Position numbers and translations under genes: made by a program
Shown: positions 8,779-19,718 of the stretch, one piece after another
Numbering within the stretch: the stretch's first letter is position 1
Layout of the letters: every line of letters starts with the position of its first letter
Source: Mycolicibacterium thermoresistibile
Lineage (GTDB): Bacteria; Actinomycetota; Actinomycetes; Mycobacteriales; Mycobacteriaceae
DNA: 64,000 nt
Reading direction: 5' to 3'
NCBI RefSeq assembly: GCF_900187065.1
Contig: NZ_LT906483.1
Coordinates: 1,612,001-1,676,000, forward strand
The notes under the pieces: generated by a model
What the model saw: the letters and a program-made list of their open reading frames with translations, nothing else
Databases searched by the model: none
Told to the model about the DNA's origin: nothing

Positions 8779-9975
8779 ATGAACACCCCCCAGACGGTGT
8801 ATCTCGATCACGCCGCCACCACCCCGATGTATCCGGCTGCCATCACCGCGATGACCGACGTGATGAGCACGGTCGGCAATGCGTCGTCGCTGCACAGCAG
8901 CGGCCGGGTGGCGCGACGGCGGATGGAGGAGGCCCGCGAGACCCTGGCCCGGCTGCTCGGGGCGCGACCGTCGGAGGTGGTGTTCACCGCGGGCGGCACC
9001 GAGAGCGACAACCTCGCGGTCAAGGGACTCTACTGGGCCCGGCGCGCCGCGTCGCCCGGACTGCGCCGCATCATCACCACCCGGGTCGAACACCACGCGG
9101 TGCTCGACGCCGTCGACTGGCTGGTCCAGCACGAGGGCGCCGAGGTGACGTGGCTCCCCGTCGAACCCGACGGTTCGGTCACCCCGGCCACGCTGCGGGA
9201 GGCCTTGCGGGCCCACGACGACGTCGCCCTGGTCACGCTGATGTGGGCGAACAACGAGGTGGGCACGGTGTCGCCGATCGCCGAACTGGCCGCGGTGGCC
9301 GCCGAGTTCTCGGTGCCGATGCACAGCGACGCGGTGCAGGCGGTCGGGCACCTACCGGTCGACTTCTCGGCCAGCGGCCTGTCGGCGATGAGCATCAGCG
9401 CGCACAAGTTCGGCGGCCCCACCGGGGTGGGCGCATTGCTGATCCGCCGGGACGCCGAGTGCGTGCCGTTGCTGCACGGTGGTGGTCAGGAACGCGATAT
9501 CCGTTCGGGCACACCGCATGTGGCCGGCGTGGTGGCGATGGCCGTCGCCGCCGAGGCGGCCATCGAGAACCTGCCTGCGGTCAGCGCACGGATAGCCGCG
9601 CTGCGGGACCGGCTGATCGACGGCGTGCTGACCGGCATCGACGACGCCTACCTCAACGGGGCGCGGGGGGCGGACCGGCTGCCCGGCAACGCACACTTCA
9701 CCTTCCGCGGCTGCGAGGGCGACTCGCTGCTGATGTTGTTGGACGCCAACGGGATCGAATGCTCCACCGGTTCGGCCTGCACGGCCGGGGTGGCGCAGCC
9801 GTCGCATGTGCTGATCGCGATGGGAGCCGACTCGGCCAGCGCCCGGGGTTCCCTGCGGCTCTCGCTGGGGCACACCAGCACCGAAGCCGATGTGGACGCG
9901 GCGCTGGCAGTGCTGCCGGCGGCGGTGGAGCGGGCCCGGCAGGCGGCGTTGGCCAGCGCGGGGGTGGACAAGTGA
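8779..9975 (+). CDS. iscS: cysteine desulfurase (IscS type)
   Basis: A 398-residue PLP-dependent class V aminotransferase. [10 protein letters not shown] holds the PLP lysine (Lys210, preceded by His209), and the persulfide-forming Cys334 lies in the loop [10 protein letters not shown]. It removes sulfur from cysteine and hands it to acceptors. The next gene is the tRNA 2-thiolase mnmA, which overlaps its stop by 1 bp (TGATG), so tRNA thiolation is the clearest use here; Fe-S cluster supply is also possible. Corresponds to Rv3025c. Confidence 0.93.
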   Translation: MNTPQTVYLDHAATTPMYPAAITAMTDVMSTVGNASSLHSSGRVARRRMEEARETLARLLGARPSEVVFTAGGTESDNLAVKGLYWARRAASPGLRRIITTRVEHHAVLDAVDWLVQHEGAEVTWLPVEPDGSVTPATLREALRAHDDVALVTLMWANNEVGTVSPIAELAAVAAEFSVPMHSDAVQAVGHLPVDFSASGLSAMSISAHKFGGPTGVGALLIRRDAECVPLLHGGGQERDIRSGTPHVAGVVAMAVAAEAAIENLPAVSARIAALRDRLIDGVLTGIDDAYLNGARGADRLPGNAHFTFRGCEGDSLLMLLDANGIECSTGSACTAGVAQPSHVLIAMGADSASARGSLRLSLGHTSTEADVDAALAVLPAAVERARQAALASAGVDK

Positions 9976-11042
9976 TGCGGGTGCTGGTGGCGATGAGCGG
10001 AGGAGTGGACTCCTCGGTCGCGGCGGCCCGCATGGTCGACGCCGGGCACGACGTCGTCGGTGTGCACCTGGCCCTGTCGGAAGCGCCCGGCACACTGCGC
10101 ACCGGATCCCGGGGTTGCTGCTCCAAGGAGGACGCCGGGGACGCCCGCCGCGTCGCCGATGTACTCGGAATCCCTTTCTACATCTGGGATTTCGCCGAGA
10201 AGTTCAAGGCCGACGTGATCGACGACTTCGTCTCCTCGTATGAACGGGGGGAGACGCCCAATCCGTGCGTGCGGTGCAACGAGCGGATCAAGTTCTCCGC
10301 GCTGGCCGCCCGGGCGGTGGCGCTGGGCTTCGACGCCGTGGCCACCGGCCACTACGCCCGGCTCACCGACGGCCGGCTGCGCCGCGCGGTGGACCGGGAC
10401 AAGGACCAGTCCTACGTGCTGGGCGTGCTGACCGCAGAGCAACTGCGGCGCGCGATCTTCCCGATCGGCGACACCCCCAAGCAGCAGATCCGCGAGGAGG
10501 CGGCCCGCCGCGGCCTCGCGGTCGCCGACAAGCCGGACAGCCACGACATCTGCTTCATCCCGTCCGGCGACACCCGGGCGTTCCTGGGCGCCCGGATCGG
10601 GGTGCGGCGCGGTGCGGTCGTCGACTCCAGCGGCACCAAGCTCGCCGAGCACGACGGTGTGCACGGTTTCACCATCGGCCAGCGCAAGGGGCTCGGGATC
10701 GCCGGGCCGGGTCCGGACGGCCGGCCCCGGTACGTCACCGCGATCGACCCGGACAGCGGCACCGTGCGGGTGGGTTCCGCCGAGGAGCTCGACGTGTGGC
10801 GGTTGCGCGGCGAACGGCCCGTGTTCACCTCCGGGCAGCCCTTCGACGGACCGGTCGAGTGTGTGGTCCAGGTCCGTGCGCACGGCGGGCTGGCCGAGGC
10901 GGTGGCCGAGGTCCGCGGCGACCACCTCGAGGTCGAGCTGCGCGAACCGCTACGGGGCGTCGCACCCGGTCAGACGATGGTGCTCTACCGCCCCGATCCG
11001 GCCGGTGACGAGGTGCTCGGAAGCGCGACGCTGACCCGCTGA
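9975..11042 (+). CDS. mnmA: tRNA 2-thiouridine(34) synthase MnmA
   Basis: A 355-residue PP-loop ATPase that thiolates U34 of Lys, Glu and Gln tRNAs. SGGVDSS at 8-14 is the PP-loop. The catalytic cysteines are Cys101 ([12 protein letters not shown], with an extra Cys98) and Cys193 ([10 protein letters not shown]). A C-terminal beta-barrel follows [11 protein letters not shown]. The start [10 protein letters not shown] at 9975 overlaps the iscS stop by one base; the open frame reaching back to 9150 is antisense-like reading through iscS and is rejected. The sulfur donor is presumably the upstream IscS. Confidence 0.94.
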   Translation: MRVLVAMSGGVDSSVAAARMVDAGHDVVGVHLALSEAPGTLRTGSRGCCSKEDAGDARRVADVLGIPFYIWDFAEKFKADVIDDFVSSYERGETPNPCVRCNERIKFSALAARAVALGFDAVATGHYARLTDGRLRRAVDRDKDQSYVLGVLTAEQLRRAIFPIGDTPKQQIREEAARRGLAVADKPDSHDICFIPSGDTRAFLGARIGVRRGAVVDSSGTKLAEHDGVHGFTIGQRKGLGIAGPGPDGRPRYVTAIDPDSGTVRVGSAEELDVWRLRGERPVFTSGQPFDGPVECVVQVRAHGGLAEAVAEVRGDHLEVELREPLRGVAPGQTMVLYRPDPAGDEVLGSATLTR

Positions 11043-11046
11043 CCGG

Positions 11047-11691
11047 TCACCCCGGCAGCCTCGCCAGGATGTTCGTCATCACCATGTCGGGAACCGATTC
11101 CGGGAATCCGCAGAACGTCACCTCGACCAACACCACGGACTGCACGCGGTAGTCGCGGCCGCACGACGCCCCGGTGCGGATCCGCACCGACTCCGGTCGC
11201 ACCGAGAACGAACCGACGAACATCGGCGCCAGGGGAGTCCGGCCGCAGTCGTCGACCCGGCGGGTCAGATCGGTGAACGCCAGGCGGGCCGCCTCGGGGT
11301 CCCGGTAGCCCGCGGCGCCCTGCGAGATCAACGCGGATCGGGCCGGGTACTGAAACGTCGTCTTGTGGAAATCCTCGACGTCGGGGCCGAACGTCTCGGT
11401 CTCCCGGAAGATCCACGCGCACTGCGCGGGTGTCGTGGCGGCGAACTGCTCGATGTCGACCGGGATCTTGCCGTCCATGCTGGGGATCACGGTGAGGTCC
11501 TCGCCCGCCCCGGTGATCGCCCGCATCTGCGGCTGGGTGAGCAGCAGCGCATCGATGTCGACCGGGGAGCGGGAATTTTCGCCCGGGCGTTCGGGCGCCC
11601 GCAGCGCGGTGCCGGCGACCGTCTGTGCGCACCCGGCCACCAGCAACGCGGTGAGACACCAGACCGCGGACAACCGGACTGACCTGGGCAC
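11047..11691 (-). CDS. lpqA: lipoprotein LpqA-like, sensor-domain (PknH C-terminal-like) family
   Basis: A 214-residue lipoprotein. The signal peptide ends in lipobox LVAG-C (Cys21). The mature part resembles the extracellular sensor domain of mycobacterial PknH-type kinases, with paired cysteines (CAWIF, VDDCGR, GASCGRDY, TFCGFP) that could form two disulfides. It is anchored on the outer face of the membrane; its ligand is unknown. The GTG start at 11691 follows CAGGAGGGAG. It converges on mnmA with 4 bp between stops. By position it is the counterpart of Rv3016 (lpqA). Confidence 0.82.
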   Translation of the reverse strand: MPRSVRLSAVWCLTALLVAGCAQTVAGTALRAPERPGENSRSPVDIDALLLTQPQMRAITGAGEDLTVIPSMDGKIPVDIEQFAATTPAQCAWIFRETETFGPDVEDFHKTTFQYPARSALISQGAAGYRDPEAARLAFTDLTRRVDDCGRTPLAPMFVGSFSVRPESVRIRTGASCGRDYRVQSVVLVEVTFCGFPESVPDMVMTNILARLPG

Positions 11692-11738
11692 GACGCTCCC
11701 TCCTGCAAGGAGACTAACGGTTCATCGAGGCCATCGAA

Positions 11739-11744
11739 TAGTGT
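11739..11744 (+). promoter_or_regulatory. -10 box of a leaderless promoter
   Basis: TAGTGT, 7 nt before the GTG at 11752 of the MetE-like gene. Confidence 0.5.
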
Positions 11745-11751
11745 TGGCCGA

Positions 11752-12762
11752 GTGAGCGTTTTCGCCGTCGCCACCGGAGTCGGCTCCTGGCCGGGCACCT
11801 CGGCCCGGGAGGCGGCGCAGGTCGTGGTCGGGGAACTCGCCGGACTGCCGCATCTGGTGGAGCTGCCGGAGCGGGGGATCGGCGCCGATGTCATCGGCCG
11901 GGCGGCCGCGCTGCTCATCGACATCGGGATGGACACGGTGCCGCGCGGCTACCGGGTCGCGTCCCGGCGCACCCGCGTGGTGCGCCGCGCGGTCAGCCTG
12001 CTCGACGAGGACCTGGACGCGCTGGAAGAGGCCTGGGAGCGGGCCGGTCTGCGGGGCACGTCACGCTCGGTCAAGGTGCAGGCGCCCGGGCCGATCACGC
12101 TGGCCGCCGAGGTCGAGCTGGCCAACGGGCACCGGGCCGTCACCGACACCGGGGCGCTGCGCGATCTGGCCGTGTCCCTGGCCGAGGGGGTGGCCGGGCA
12201 CTGCGCCGAGCTGGCCCGGCGGTTGGGGTGCCCGGTGGTGGTGCAGTTCGACGAGCCGTCGCTGCCGGCGGCGTCGGCCGGACGGCTCAGCGGCGTGACC
12301 GACCTGGACTCGGTGCCGCCGGTCGAGGAGGCGGTCGCGGTCGATCTGCTCGACATCTGTTCGCGCACCGTCGGGGTGCCCGTCGCGGTGCACATCTGTG
12401 CACCGGGCATTCCGTGGAAGATATTGCAGCGCAGTGCGATCGATGCGATCTCGATCGATCCCGCGACGTTGGCCGAGGCGGATCTGGACGGGCTGGGCGA
12501 GTTCCTCGACGCCGGTCGCACGGTGCAGCTGGGCGTGGTGCCGGTGGTGATGCCCGAGCGCCCGCCGGCGGTGGAGGAGATCGCACGGGCGGCCGCCGGG
12601 CTCACCGACCGGCTCGGTTTTGCACGGTCGGTGCTGCGGGACCGCATCGGGGTCACCCCCGGGTGCGGGTTGGCCGGCGCCTCCGGGCAGTGGGCGCGCA
12701 CCGCCGTCGAACTCGCGCGGCGGACCGCCGAGGCGTTGTCCGACGACCCGGAGAACATCTGA
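11752..12762 (+). CDS. short cobalamin-independent methionine-synthase-like protein (Rv3015c-like)
   Basis: A 336-residue protein equal to the C-terminal catalytic half of MetE. GVGSWPGTS opens the barrel and QFDEPSL is at 165-171. The zinc ligands HxC (His214, Cys216 in VHICAPG) and Cys305 (TPGCGLAG) are all present, so a zinc-thiolate methyl transfer is plausible. The N-terminal half of MetE, needed for binding the polyglutamyl folate donor, is missing. The methyl donor and acceptor are therefore unknown, and it should not be called methionine synthase. The start is supported by the leaderless -10 box. Confidence 0.8.
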   Translation: MSVFAVATGVGSWPGTSAREAAQVVVGELAGLPHLVELPERGIGADVIGRAAALLIDIGMDTVPRGYRVASRRTRVVRRAVSLLDEDLDALEEAWERAGLRGTSRSVKVQAPGPITLAAEVELANGHRAVTDTGALRDLAVSLAEGVAGHCAELARRLGCPVVVQFDEPSLPAASAGRLSGVTDLDSVPPVEEAVAVDLLDICSRTVGVPVAVHICAPGIPWKILQRSAIDAISIDPATLAEADLDGLGEFLDAGRTVQLGVVPVVMPERPPAVEEIARAAAGLTDRLGFARSVLRDRIGVTPGCGLAGASGQWARTAVELARRTAEALSDDPENI

Positions 12763-12775
12763 CCGGCCGAAAAGC

Positions 12776-12841
12776 TGGGCAACCAAAGGGTTGCCCATCG
12801 GGGCGGGCATCGTCTACCGTGATGCGCAACCTGATGGTTGC
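12776..12841 (+). promoter_or_regulatory. twin inverted-repeat operator and promoter of the SRPBCC/arsR operon
   Basis: Two palindromes share the core GCAACC-N4-GGTTGC. The first is TGGGCAACC-AAAG-GGTTGCCCA at 12776-12797, the second GCAACC-TGAT-GGTTGC at 12826-12841. TTGCCC (12791-12796) and TACCGT (12815-12820), 18 bp apart, form a promoter whose -35 box lies inside site 1 and whose start point would fall at the edge of site 2. Binding of the ArsR protein encoded downstream would shut its own operon; this is inferred. Confidence 0.65.
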
Positions 12842-12856
12842 ATGTGAGGAGCGGCG

Positions 12857-13339
12857 ATGAGTTCCGACCGGATCGAGAAGACCGTGCTGCTGAACGCCCC
12901 GCTGGACCGGGTCTGGCGCGCGATCTCCGACTCCGACCAGTTCGGCCAGTGGTTCGGGATGCGATTCGACGGACCGTTCGTCGCCGGCGCCACGGTGACC
13001 GGGACGCTGACACCGACGACGGTGGACGAGGCGGTGGCCGCCGAACAGGAGCCGTACGCCGGCGTGTCGGACACCTGGGAGATCGTGGCGGTGGAGGCGC
13101 CGCGACGGTTGGCGTTCCGCTGGCATCCGGCGGGGCTCGAGGAGGGATCCGAGCTGACCACGCTGGTCGAGTTCACCCTCACCGAGACCCCGGACGGGGT
13201 GCTGCTGCGGGTCGTGGAATCCGGTTTCGACGCCTTACCCGCGGACCGGCGGCGGTCGGCCTTCGACGACCACTCCGAGGGCTGGGGCAAGCAGGTGCAA
13301 CTGGTGAGCCGCTATCTCACGTCCGGTCGACTGCCATGA
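12857..13339 (+). CDS. SRPBCC (AHSA1-type) domain protein
   Basis: A 160-residue START/Bet-v1-like protein. It opens with RIEKTVLLNAPLDRVWRAISDSDQFGQWFGMRF, the AHSA1 signature, and ends with GWGKQVQLVSRYL. These proteins bind small hydrophobic ligands or damaged cofactors. It is encoded with an ArsR-type repressor whose ATG overlaps its stop, the common AHSA1-ArsR pairing, so its ligand may relate to the repressor's signal. A GAGGAGCG ribosome binding site precedes the ATG. Ligand unknown. Confidence 0.88.
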   Translation: MSSDRIEKTVLLNAPLDRVWRAISDSDQFGQWFGMRFDGPFVAGATVTGTLTPTTVDEAVAAEQEPYAGVSDTWEIVAVEAPRRLAFRWHPAGLEEGSELTTLVEFTLTETPDGVLLRVVESGFDALPADRRRSAFDDHSEGWGKQVQLVSRYLTSGRLP

Positions 13340-13686
13340 CAGCGACCGATCAGCTGCACCCGGTGTTCCACGCGCTCGGCGACCCCAACCGGATGCGCCT
13401 GATCACCCGATTGTGCGACGCCGGGCCGGGTTCGACATCCCAGGTCGCACAGGCGGTCTCGGTGAGCCGCCAGGCCGCGACCAAACACCTGCTGATTCTC
13501 GAGGAAGCCGGTCTGGTGCGCAGCGACCGGCGGGGCCGCGAACGTATCTGGCGGATGCAACCGGAGGCGCTCGACGACGCCAGCGAATATCTGGACCGGT
13601 TGGCCCGCCGGTGGGACCGCGCTCTCGGCCGTTTGCGGGCTTTCGTCGAAGCTCCCGAACAACCCGACCCCGGCATGTCAGAATGA
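13336..13686 (+). CDS. ArsR-family transcriptional repressor
   Basis: A 116-residue winged-helix protein. FHALGDPNRMRLITRL is the standard ArsR opening, STSQVAQAVSVSRQAATKHLLILEEAGLV is the recognition helix region, and RRGRERIWRM is the wing. No CxC metal-binding motif is present in the recognition helix, so it is not an arsenic or cadmium sensor of the classic type. It likely represses its own two-gene operon through the twin GCAACC-N4-GGTTGC sites. The ATG overlaps the SRPBCC stop (ATGA). Confidence 0.9.
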   Translation: MTATDQLHPVFHALGDPNRMRLITRLCDAGPGSTSQVAQAVSVSRQAATKHLLILEEAGLVRSDRRGRERIWRMQPEALDDASEYLDRLARRWDRALGRLRAFVEAPEQPDPGMSE

Positions 13687-13753
13687 GCAGTCGAGTCGAC
13701 GGGCCCGACAGGGTGGCAAACCGAACCCCCGCTTGCTGTGCCGGGGCCCAGTG

Positions 13754-14608
13754 ATGGACGAGGACGTGGCCCGAACCGGAGTGCGCGACCTGGCGGCTGT
13801 CGTGGCGACGGCCGCCCTGGTGGCGATGGGAGCGGTCCCGGGGGTCGCGCCGGCGGCCGCCGACCGCGGCAAGTCCGACTCACACAGCTCGCATTCGTCC
13901 AAGCATTCCGGCGGTAACAAGTCGCAGCACGGCGGCAAGGGCAACAGCGGGCGGAAATCCGACCCACCGCAGCGCGGCCGCGCGGCGGACCACCGCGGTC
14001 AGCAACCGCCCGGATGGTCGCGGGGCCGGTCCGCCGGCGCCCGGCCCCCGGCCCAGCAGCAGGGCCGTTCCCAGCCGCCCGGCGCTCAACAGCGCACCGG
14101 CGGAAGTCCCGGTGCCGCCCGGACCGGCGATCCGGGAGTCGGGTGGATCGCCGACACCGGCCCGGCCGCGGCCCGGCAGGCGGCCGTACCGCCTCCGGCT
14201 CCGGCCGAACGGTCGCCCTCGCCCGGCGGCGGAGCGGGACCGGGCGGCGCAGCCGGGCCGGTCGCCGCGCCGCCGGTGCGGATCGGTAACGGCCGTCCCC
14301 CGATCACCGGCGGTGTCGGTGACGCGCCCGCCGCGACCGGAACCGGACCGCATCAGGCCCCGGCGGTCGAACCGCCGCCGCCCGCGCCGGCCGAGGCGCC
14401 CGCCCCACCGCGCAGCTGGCTGCCGCGCGGCGAGATCCCGGTGCTCAGGCCGTGGACCACCGACGAGCCGGGCCGGGTCGGCGATCCGCGGCTCGGTCTG
14501 GCCGGCCTGGTGCTGATCCCGCTGGCCGGCGCCTACCTGGGCTACCGCCAGGCCCGGGCCGCGCAGTCCGCGGAGCGGCTGCGCGGTCCGGTCGTCGTCC
14601 GCCGCTGA
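13754..14608 (+). CDS. proline/glycine-rich exported protein with C-terminal membrane anchor, unknown function
   Basis: A 284-residue protein. A signal-like helix (AAVVATAALVAMGAVPGVAPAAA, about 12-34) is followed by about 200 residues of low-complexity Ser/His/Lys, then Gly/Pro/Ala/Gln. One C-terminal membrane helix (LGLAGLVLIPLAGAYLGY) and a basic tail end the protein. The layout is that of a cell-wall-spanning tether. I recognise no enzymatic domain. ATG 13754 and GTG 13751 are adjacent candidate starts; ATG is preferred. Confidence 0.6.
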   Translation: MDEDVARTGVRDLAAVVATAALVAMGAVPGVAPAAADRGKSDSHSSHSSKHSGGNKSQHGGKGNSGRKSDPPQRGRAADHRGQQPPGWSRGRSAGARPPAQQQGRSQPPGAQQRTGGSPGAARTGDPGVGWIADTGPAAARQAAVPPPAPAERSPSPGGGAGPGGAAGPVAAPPVRIGNGRPPITGGVGDAPAATGTGPHQAPAVEPPPPAPAEAPAPPRSWLPRGEIPVLRPWTTDEPGRVGDPRLGLAGLVLIPLAGAYLGYRQARAAQSAERLRGPVVVRR

Positions 14609-14622
14609 GGGCCGGTCTCCCG

Positions 14623-15036
14623 TCAGGCCGGATCCGAGGACTGCTCGTCGAGGATGCGGATCAGCCGGCGGGAGGCGCAGAGCCGATACGACGCGTCGAT
14701 CAGCTCGCGCACCTCGTCCCAGTCCACCGGCGCCGCGGTCAGGTCCAGCCCCAGCCAGCCGGACGGTCCCATGTACGCGGGATGGAAGAACCGCGGATCC
14801 GCCTGCAGCGCAGGACGTTCCGACTCGTCCACCTTGACCAGCACCGAGTGCGGGTACTGTGTCATCTGGCCCGGCCGGATCTTCTGGGAGCCGCCGTACA
14901 TGGCGAACATCTTGGGCGCGCAGAACACCGGCCGGCCCCAGGAGACCTTCTCGAACGCCTCCGGGTATCCCAGCGCGATGCGGCGCAACTCGGCCAGCCC
15001 GGGATCGTCGTCGCGGAACATGATCGGGTGCGGCAT
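14623..15036 (-). CDS. MmcQ/YjbR family protein
   Basis: A 137-residue protein with the YjbR fold: ELRRIALGYPEAFEKVSWGRPVFCAPKMFAMY at the N-terminus, then HPAYMGPSGWLGLDL and WDEVRELIDASYRL. The family is described as double-wing DNA-binding, but no biochemical role is established. The ATG at 15036 is preferred because a TACGCT -10 box sits 6 nt upstream (leaderless). Divergent from ligA. Confidence 0.85.
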   Translation of the reverse strand: MPHPIMFRDDDPGLAELRRIALGYPEAFEKVSWGRPVFCAPKMFAMYGGSQKIRPGQMTQYPHSVLVKVDESERPALQADPRFFHPAYMGPSGWLGLDLTAAPVDWDEVRELIDASYRLCASRRLIRILDEQSSDPA

Positions 15037-15042
15037 AAAGCG

Positions 15043-15048
15043 AGCGTA
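15043..15048 (-). promoter_or_regulatory. -10 box of the leaderless promoter for the MmcQ/YjbR gene
   Basis: On the minus strand TACGCT, 6 nt before the ATG at 15036. Confidence 0.45.
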
Positions 15049-15068
15049 ACGGTGTCGGAGGGGTCGGT

Positions 15069-17228
<2,160 letters not shown>

Positions 17229-17365
17229 CCGGGCCGGTTTTCGGATCGGTGGGCCGGTGAGAAGCGGACCGGGGCCGGCCGTGCTAATTTGCCAGACTGG
17301 GCGTAGTGCCGGATTCGCGCATGCCGGCCCGGAAATTGGTGTCGGTGCGGTCGGCGTAGCAACGT

Positions 17366-17371
17366 TAGAAT
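17366..17371 (+). promoter_or_regulatory. candidate -10 box of the MoxR operon
   Basis: TAGAAT, a close match to the consensus, in the 245-bp spacer after ligA. It would give a 5' leader of about 95 nt containing the inverted repeat at 17434. No -35 box at good spacing was seen. Confidence 0.4.
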
Positions 17372-17433
17372 TCCTCCGGCGCCGGCTTCGCCGTCGGTGC
17401 CGTGCCGCATCCGACGGTGGACAGATGAGACGA

Positions 17434-17455
17434 GGTTTGTCGTGGTCGACAAACC
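17434..17455 (+). promoter_or_regulatory. inverted repeat in front of the MoxR operon
   Basis: GGTTTGTCG-TGGT-CGACAAACC, perfect 9-bp arms, 18 bp before the GTG at 17474 and directly upstream of the GGGGAG ribosome binding site. It could be a repressor operator or an RNA hairpin affecting translation. Confidence 0.5.
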
Positions 17456-17473
17456 ACGGCGGGGAGAATCGAT

Positions 17474-18685
17474 GTGACGAATTGGACCGGTGGCGGCGAT
17501 TTCGGTGGTCCCAATCCGATCGGCGGCGACCCGAGCGGGGGTCAGCCCGGCGGGGGATGGGGTGCGCCCCCTCCGCCGCCGACGCAATGGACACCCGAAC
17601 AACCGCCGCAATGGGGCAATCCGCAACAGCCCGGCTTCCCGCCGCCCGGTCCGCAACAGTTCGGTCCCGCCCAGCCGGGCTGGGGCGGGCAGTGGGGCCA
17701 ACCGCCACCCCCGGACGGCCCGAAACGCAACCGTAAAGCCCTGCTGGTCACGCTCGGCGCCGGCGCCGCGGTGCTGGTGGTGCTCGTGGTCGTCGGCGTC
17801 ATCGCGCTCAGCGGCCTCGGTGGCAGCGGCGACGGCGGTTCCAGCCGGTCGGCGGGCGCCGCGGTGCAGGGCTATCTCGAGGCGCTGGCCCGCGGCGACG
17901 CCGAGGCGGCGTTGAGCTACGGGGCCGGGGAACCGGCCTCCAAGGAGTTGCTGACCGACGAGGTCCTCAAGTCGCAGATCGAGAAGATGCCGATCAGCAA
18001 CATCCGCATCCTCAGCGACGATTCGGACAACGGCGTCGGATTCGGAAAAGTACACGCCACCGTCAATTTCGGCGATCAGGTCTCCGATGTCACCTTCCTG
18101 ATGAAGAAGTCCGGCAACGTCTGGAAGCTCGACTCGGCGGCCGTCCGGTTGGACCTGTCGACCCAGGCGTCGAGCAACCGCGCGATGAGCACCCTCACCG
18201 TGTTCGGCAAGACGGTCGGCGACTCGGTGCTGTATCTGTTCCCGGGGTACATCGAATGGGGCACCAACAACAAGAACGTCACGGCGCAAGGGCAGCCGCT
18301 ACTGCTCGACGCCCTGACCGGGTACGCGGGCGGCTCGGCGCCGAAGATCGTCCTGAGTGATTCCGCCCGGAAATCCATCACCTCCGCGGTGCGGTCCTAC
18401 CTCGACGAGTGCGCGCGGTCGAAGTCGCTCTCGCCGGAGGGATGCCCGCAGCGAGCGTTCGAGTACGGCGCCGTCGACGGCACGGTGACCTGGCACGCGC
18501 CCGGCACCGACAACCTGCAGATCTCGTTCGACGGCTACAGCATGGAGGCCCGGGTGACGCTCAACGGGCAGTTCCCCTACACGGTGCAGGGCCGCGACGG
18601 GGCCCCGATCAACGGATCGGACCACTTCATGTTGTACGGCAGAGCCGATCTCAACCAGACGCCGCCGGTGCTGAAATGGAACTGA
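17474..18685 (+). CDS. membrane-anchored DUF4878-like protein, first gene of the MoxR operon
   Basis: A 403-residue protein with a Gly/Pro/Gln-rich cytoplasmic N-terminus (residues 1-85), one membrane helix (KALLVTLGAGAAVLVVLVVVGVIALSG, about 88-114) and an extracytoplasmic region. That region starts with AAVQGYLEALARGDAEAALSYG, the opening of DUF4878/lumazine-binding-like NTF2-fold modules common in actinobacterial membrane proteins. The C-terminal 150 residues are of unknown fold. The GTG start follows a GGGGAG site. Its last 10 bp overlap the moxR-like gene, so it is part of the operon; its role is unknown. Confidence 0.7.
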   Translation: MTNWTGGGDFGGPNPIGGDPSGGQPGGGWGAPPPPPTQWTPEQPPQWGNPQQPGFPPPGPQQFGPAQPGWGGQWGQPPPPDGPKRNRKALLVTLGAGAAVLVVLVVVGVIALSGLGGSGDGGSSRSAGAAVQGYLEALARGDAEAALSYGAGEPASKELLTDEVLKSQIEKMPISNIRILSDDSDNGVGFGKVHATVNFGDQVSDVTFLMKKSGNVWKLDSAAVRLDLSTQASSNRAMSTLTVFGKTVGDSVLYLFPGYIEWGTNNKNVTAQGQPLLLDALTGYAGGSAPKIVLSDSARKSITSAVRSYLDECARSKSLSPEGCPQRAFEYGAVDGTVTWHAPGTDNLQISFDGYSMEARVTLNGQFPYTVQGRDGAPINGSDHFMLYGRADLNQTPPVLKWN

Positions 18686-19713
18686 CCGAACGCGTCGTTC
18701 GGCCGCCGGGCGTCGCCGCAGCCCGCCCCCAGCCGAATCAACAGGAGATCGAGCACGCCCACCGCTTCATCAACGCGGTCACACAGGCGTTCAGCACCAA
18801 GGTCGTCGGCCAGGAGAATCTCCGCGAATCGCTGCTGATCGGCTTGCTCACCGGCGGGCACATCCTGCTGGAAAGCGTTCCCGGCCTGGCGAAGACCACC
18901 GCGGCGCGTGCGGTCGCCGACGCCATCTCGGGTACGTTCCAGCGCATCCAGTGCACACCGGACCTGTTGCCCAGCGACATCATCGGCACCCAGATCTTCG
19001 ATTCGGCGACGAGTTCCTTTGTCACCCAACTCGGTCCGGTGCATGCCAACATCGTGCTGCTCGACGAGATCAACCGGTCCAGCGCCAAGACGCAGAGCGC
19101 GATGCTCGAGGCCATGGAGGAACGGCAGACCACGATCGCCGGTGAGCTGCACCCGATCCCGGAACCGTTCGTGGTGATCGCGACGCAGAACCCGGTGGAC
19201 CAGGAGGGCACCTATCCGCTGTCGGAGGCCCAGACCGACCGGTTCATGCTCAAGGACATCCTCGACTACCCCTCCCCGCAACAGGAGGCCGAGGTCATCT
19301 TCCGGATGGACGCCGGGGTGTACAACCGCAACCAGCCGACACCGCCGGTGGTGGGGCTCGAGGACATGCGCCGGCTGCAGGAACTCGTCGGCCGGATCCA
19401 CCTGGACCCGGTGCTGGTGCACTACGTCACCCAGTTGGTGCACGTCACCCGCAACCCGCAGCAGTACCTGCCGCAACAGCTGGCCAGGCTGGTGCAGTAC
19501 GGCGCCAGCCCGCGGGCCACCATCGCGTTCTGTCGTTCGGCACGCGCCGTCGCCCTGCTGCAGGGCCGTAATCACGTGCTGCCGGACGATATTCAGCGGG
19601 TGGCCCACCGGGTGTTGCGCCACCGGCTGATCCTGGGCTTCGAGGCGATGCGGCTCAACGTCACCCCGGAGATGGTGATCGACGCTGTGCTGCAGTCCGT
19701 TCGGGTGCCCTGA
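18676..19713 (+). CDS. MoxR-family AAA+ ATPase
   Basis: A 345-residue ATPase. Walker A is ESVPGLAKTT (66-75, with the MRP-type GxAKT form), Walker B is IVLLDEINR (126-134), and ATQNPVDQEGTYPLSEAQTDRF covers sensor 1 and the MoxR signature. RIQCTPDLLPSDIIG is the conserved block after Walker A. MoxR proteins act as chaperones with vWA partners, which are encoded just downstream (DUF58 and two vWA-type membrane proteins). It is not in the position of any of the three MoxR genes I recall from M. tuberculosis. Confidence 0.93.
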   Translation: MELTERVVRPPGVAAARPQPNQQEIEHAHRFINAVTQAFSTKVVGQENLRESLLIGLLTGGHILLESVPGLAKTTAARAVADAISGTFQRIQCTPDLLPSDIIGTQIFDSATSSFVTQLGPVHANIVLLDEINRSSAKTQSAMLEAMEERQTTIAGELHPIPEPFVVIATQNPVDQEGTYPLSEAQTDRFMLKDILDYPSPQQEAEVIFRMDAGVYNRNQPTPPVVGLEDMRRLQELVGRIHLDPVLVHYVTQLVHVTRNPQQYLPQQLARLVQYGASPRATIAFCRSARAVALLQGRNHVLPDDIQRVAHRVLRHRLILGFEAMRLNVTPEMVIDAVLQSVRVP

Positions 19714-19718
19714 CCGTC

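Noticed and set aside
11752..12762. Full methionine synthase MetE
   Set aside because: The protein lacks the N-terminal half required for the folate-dependent reaction.
13336..13686. Arsenic-resistance repressor
   Set aside because: The metal-binding CxC motif of ArsR sensors is absent and no arsenic genes are nearby.
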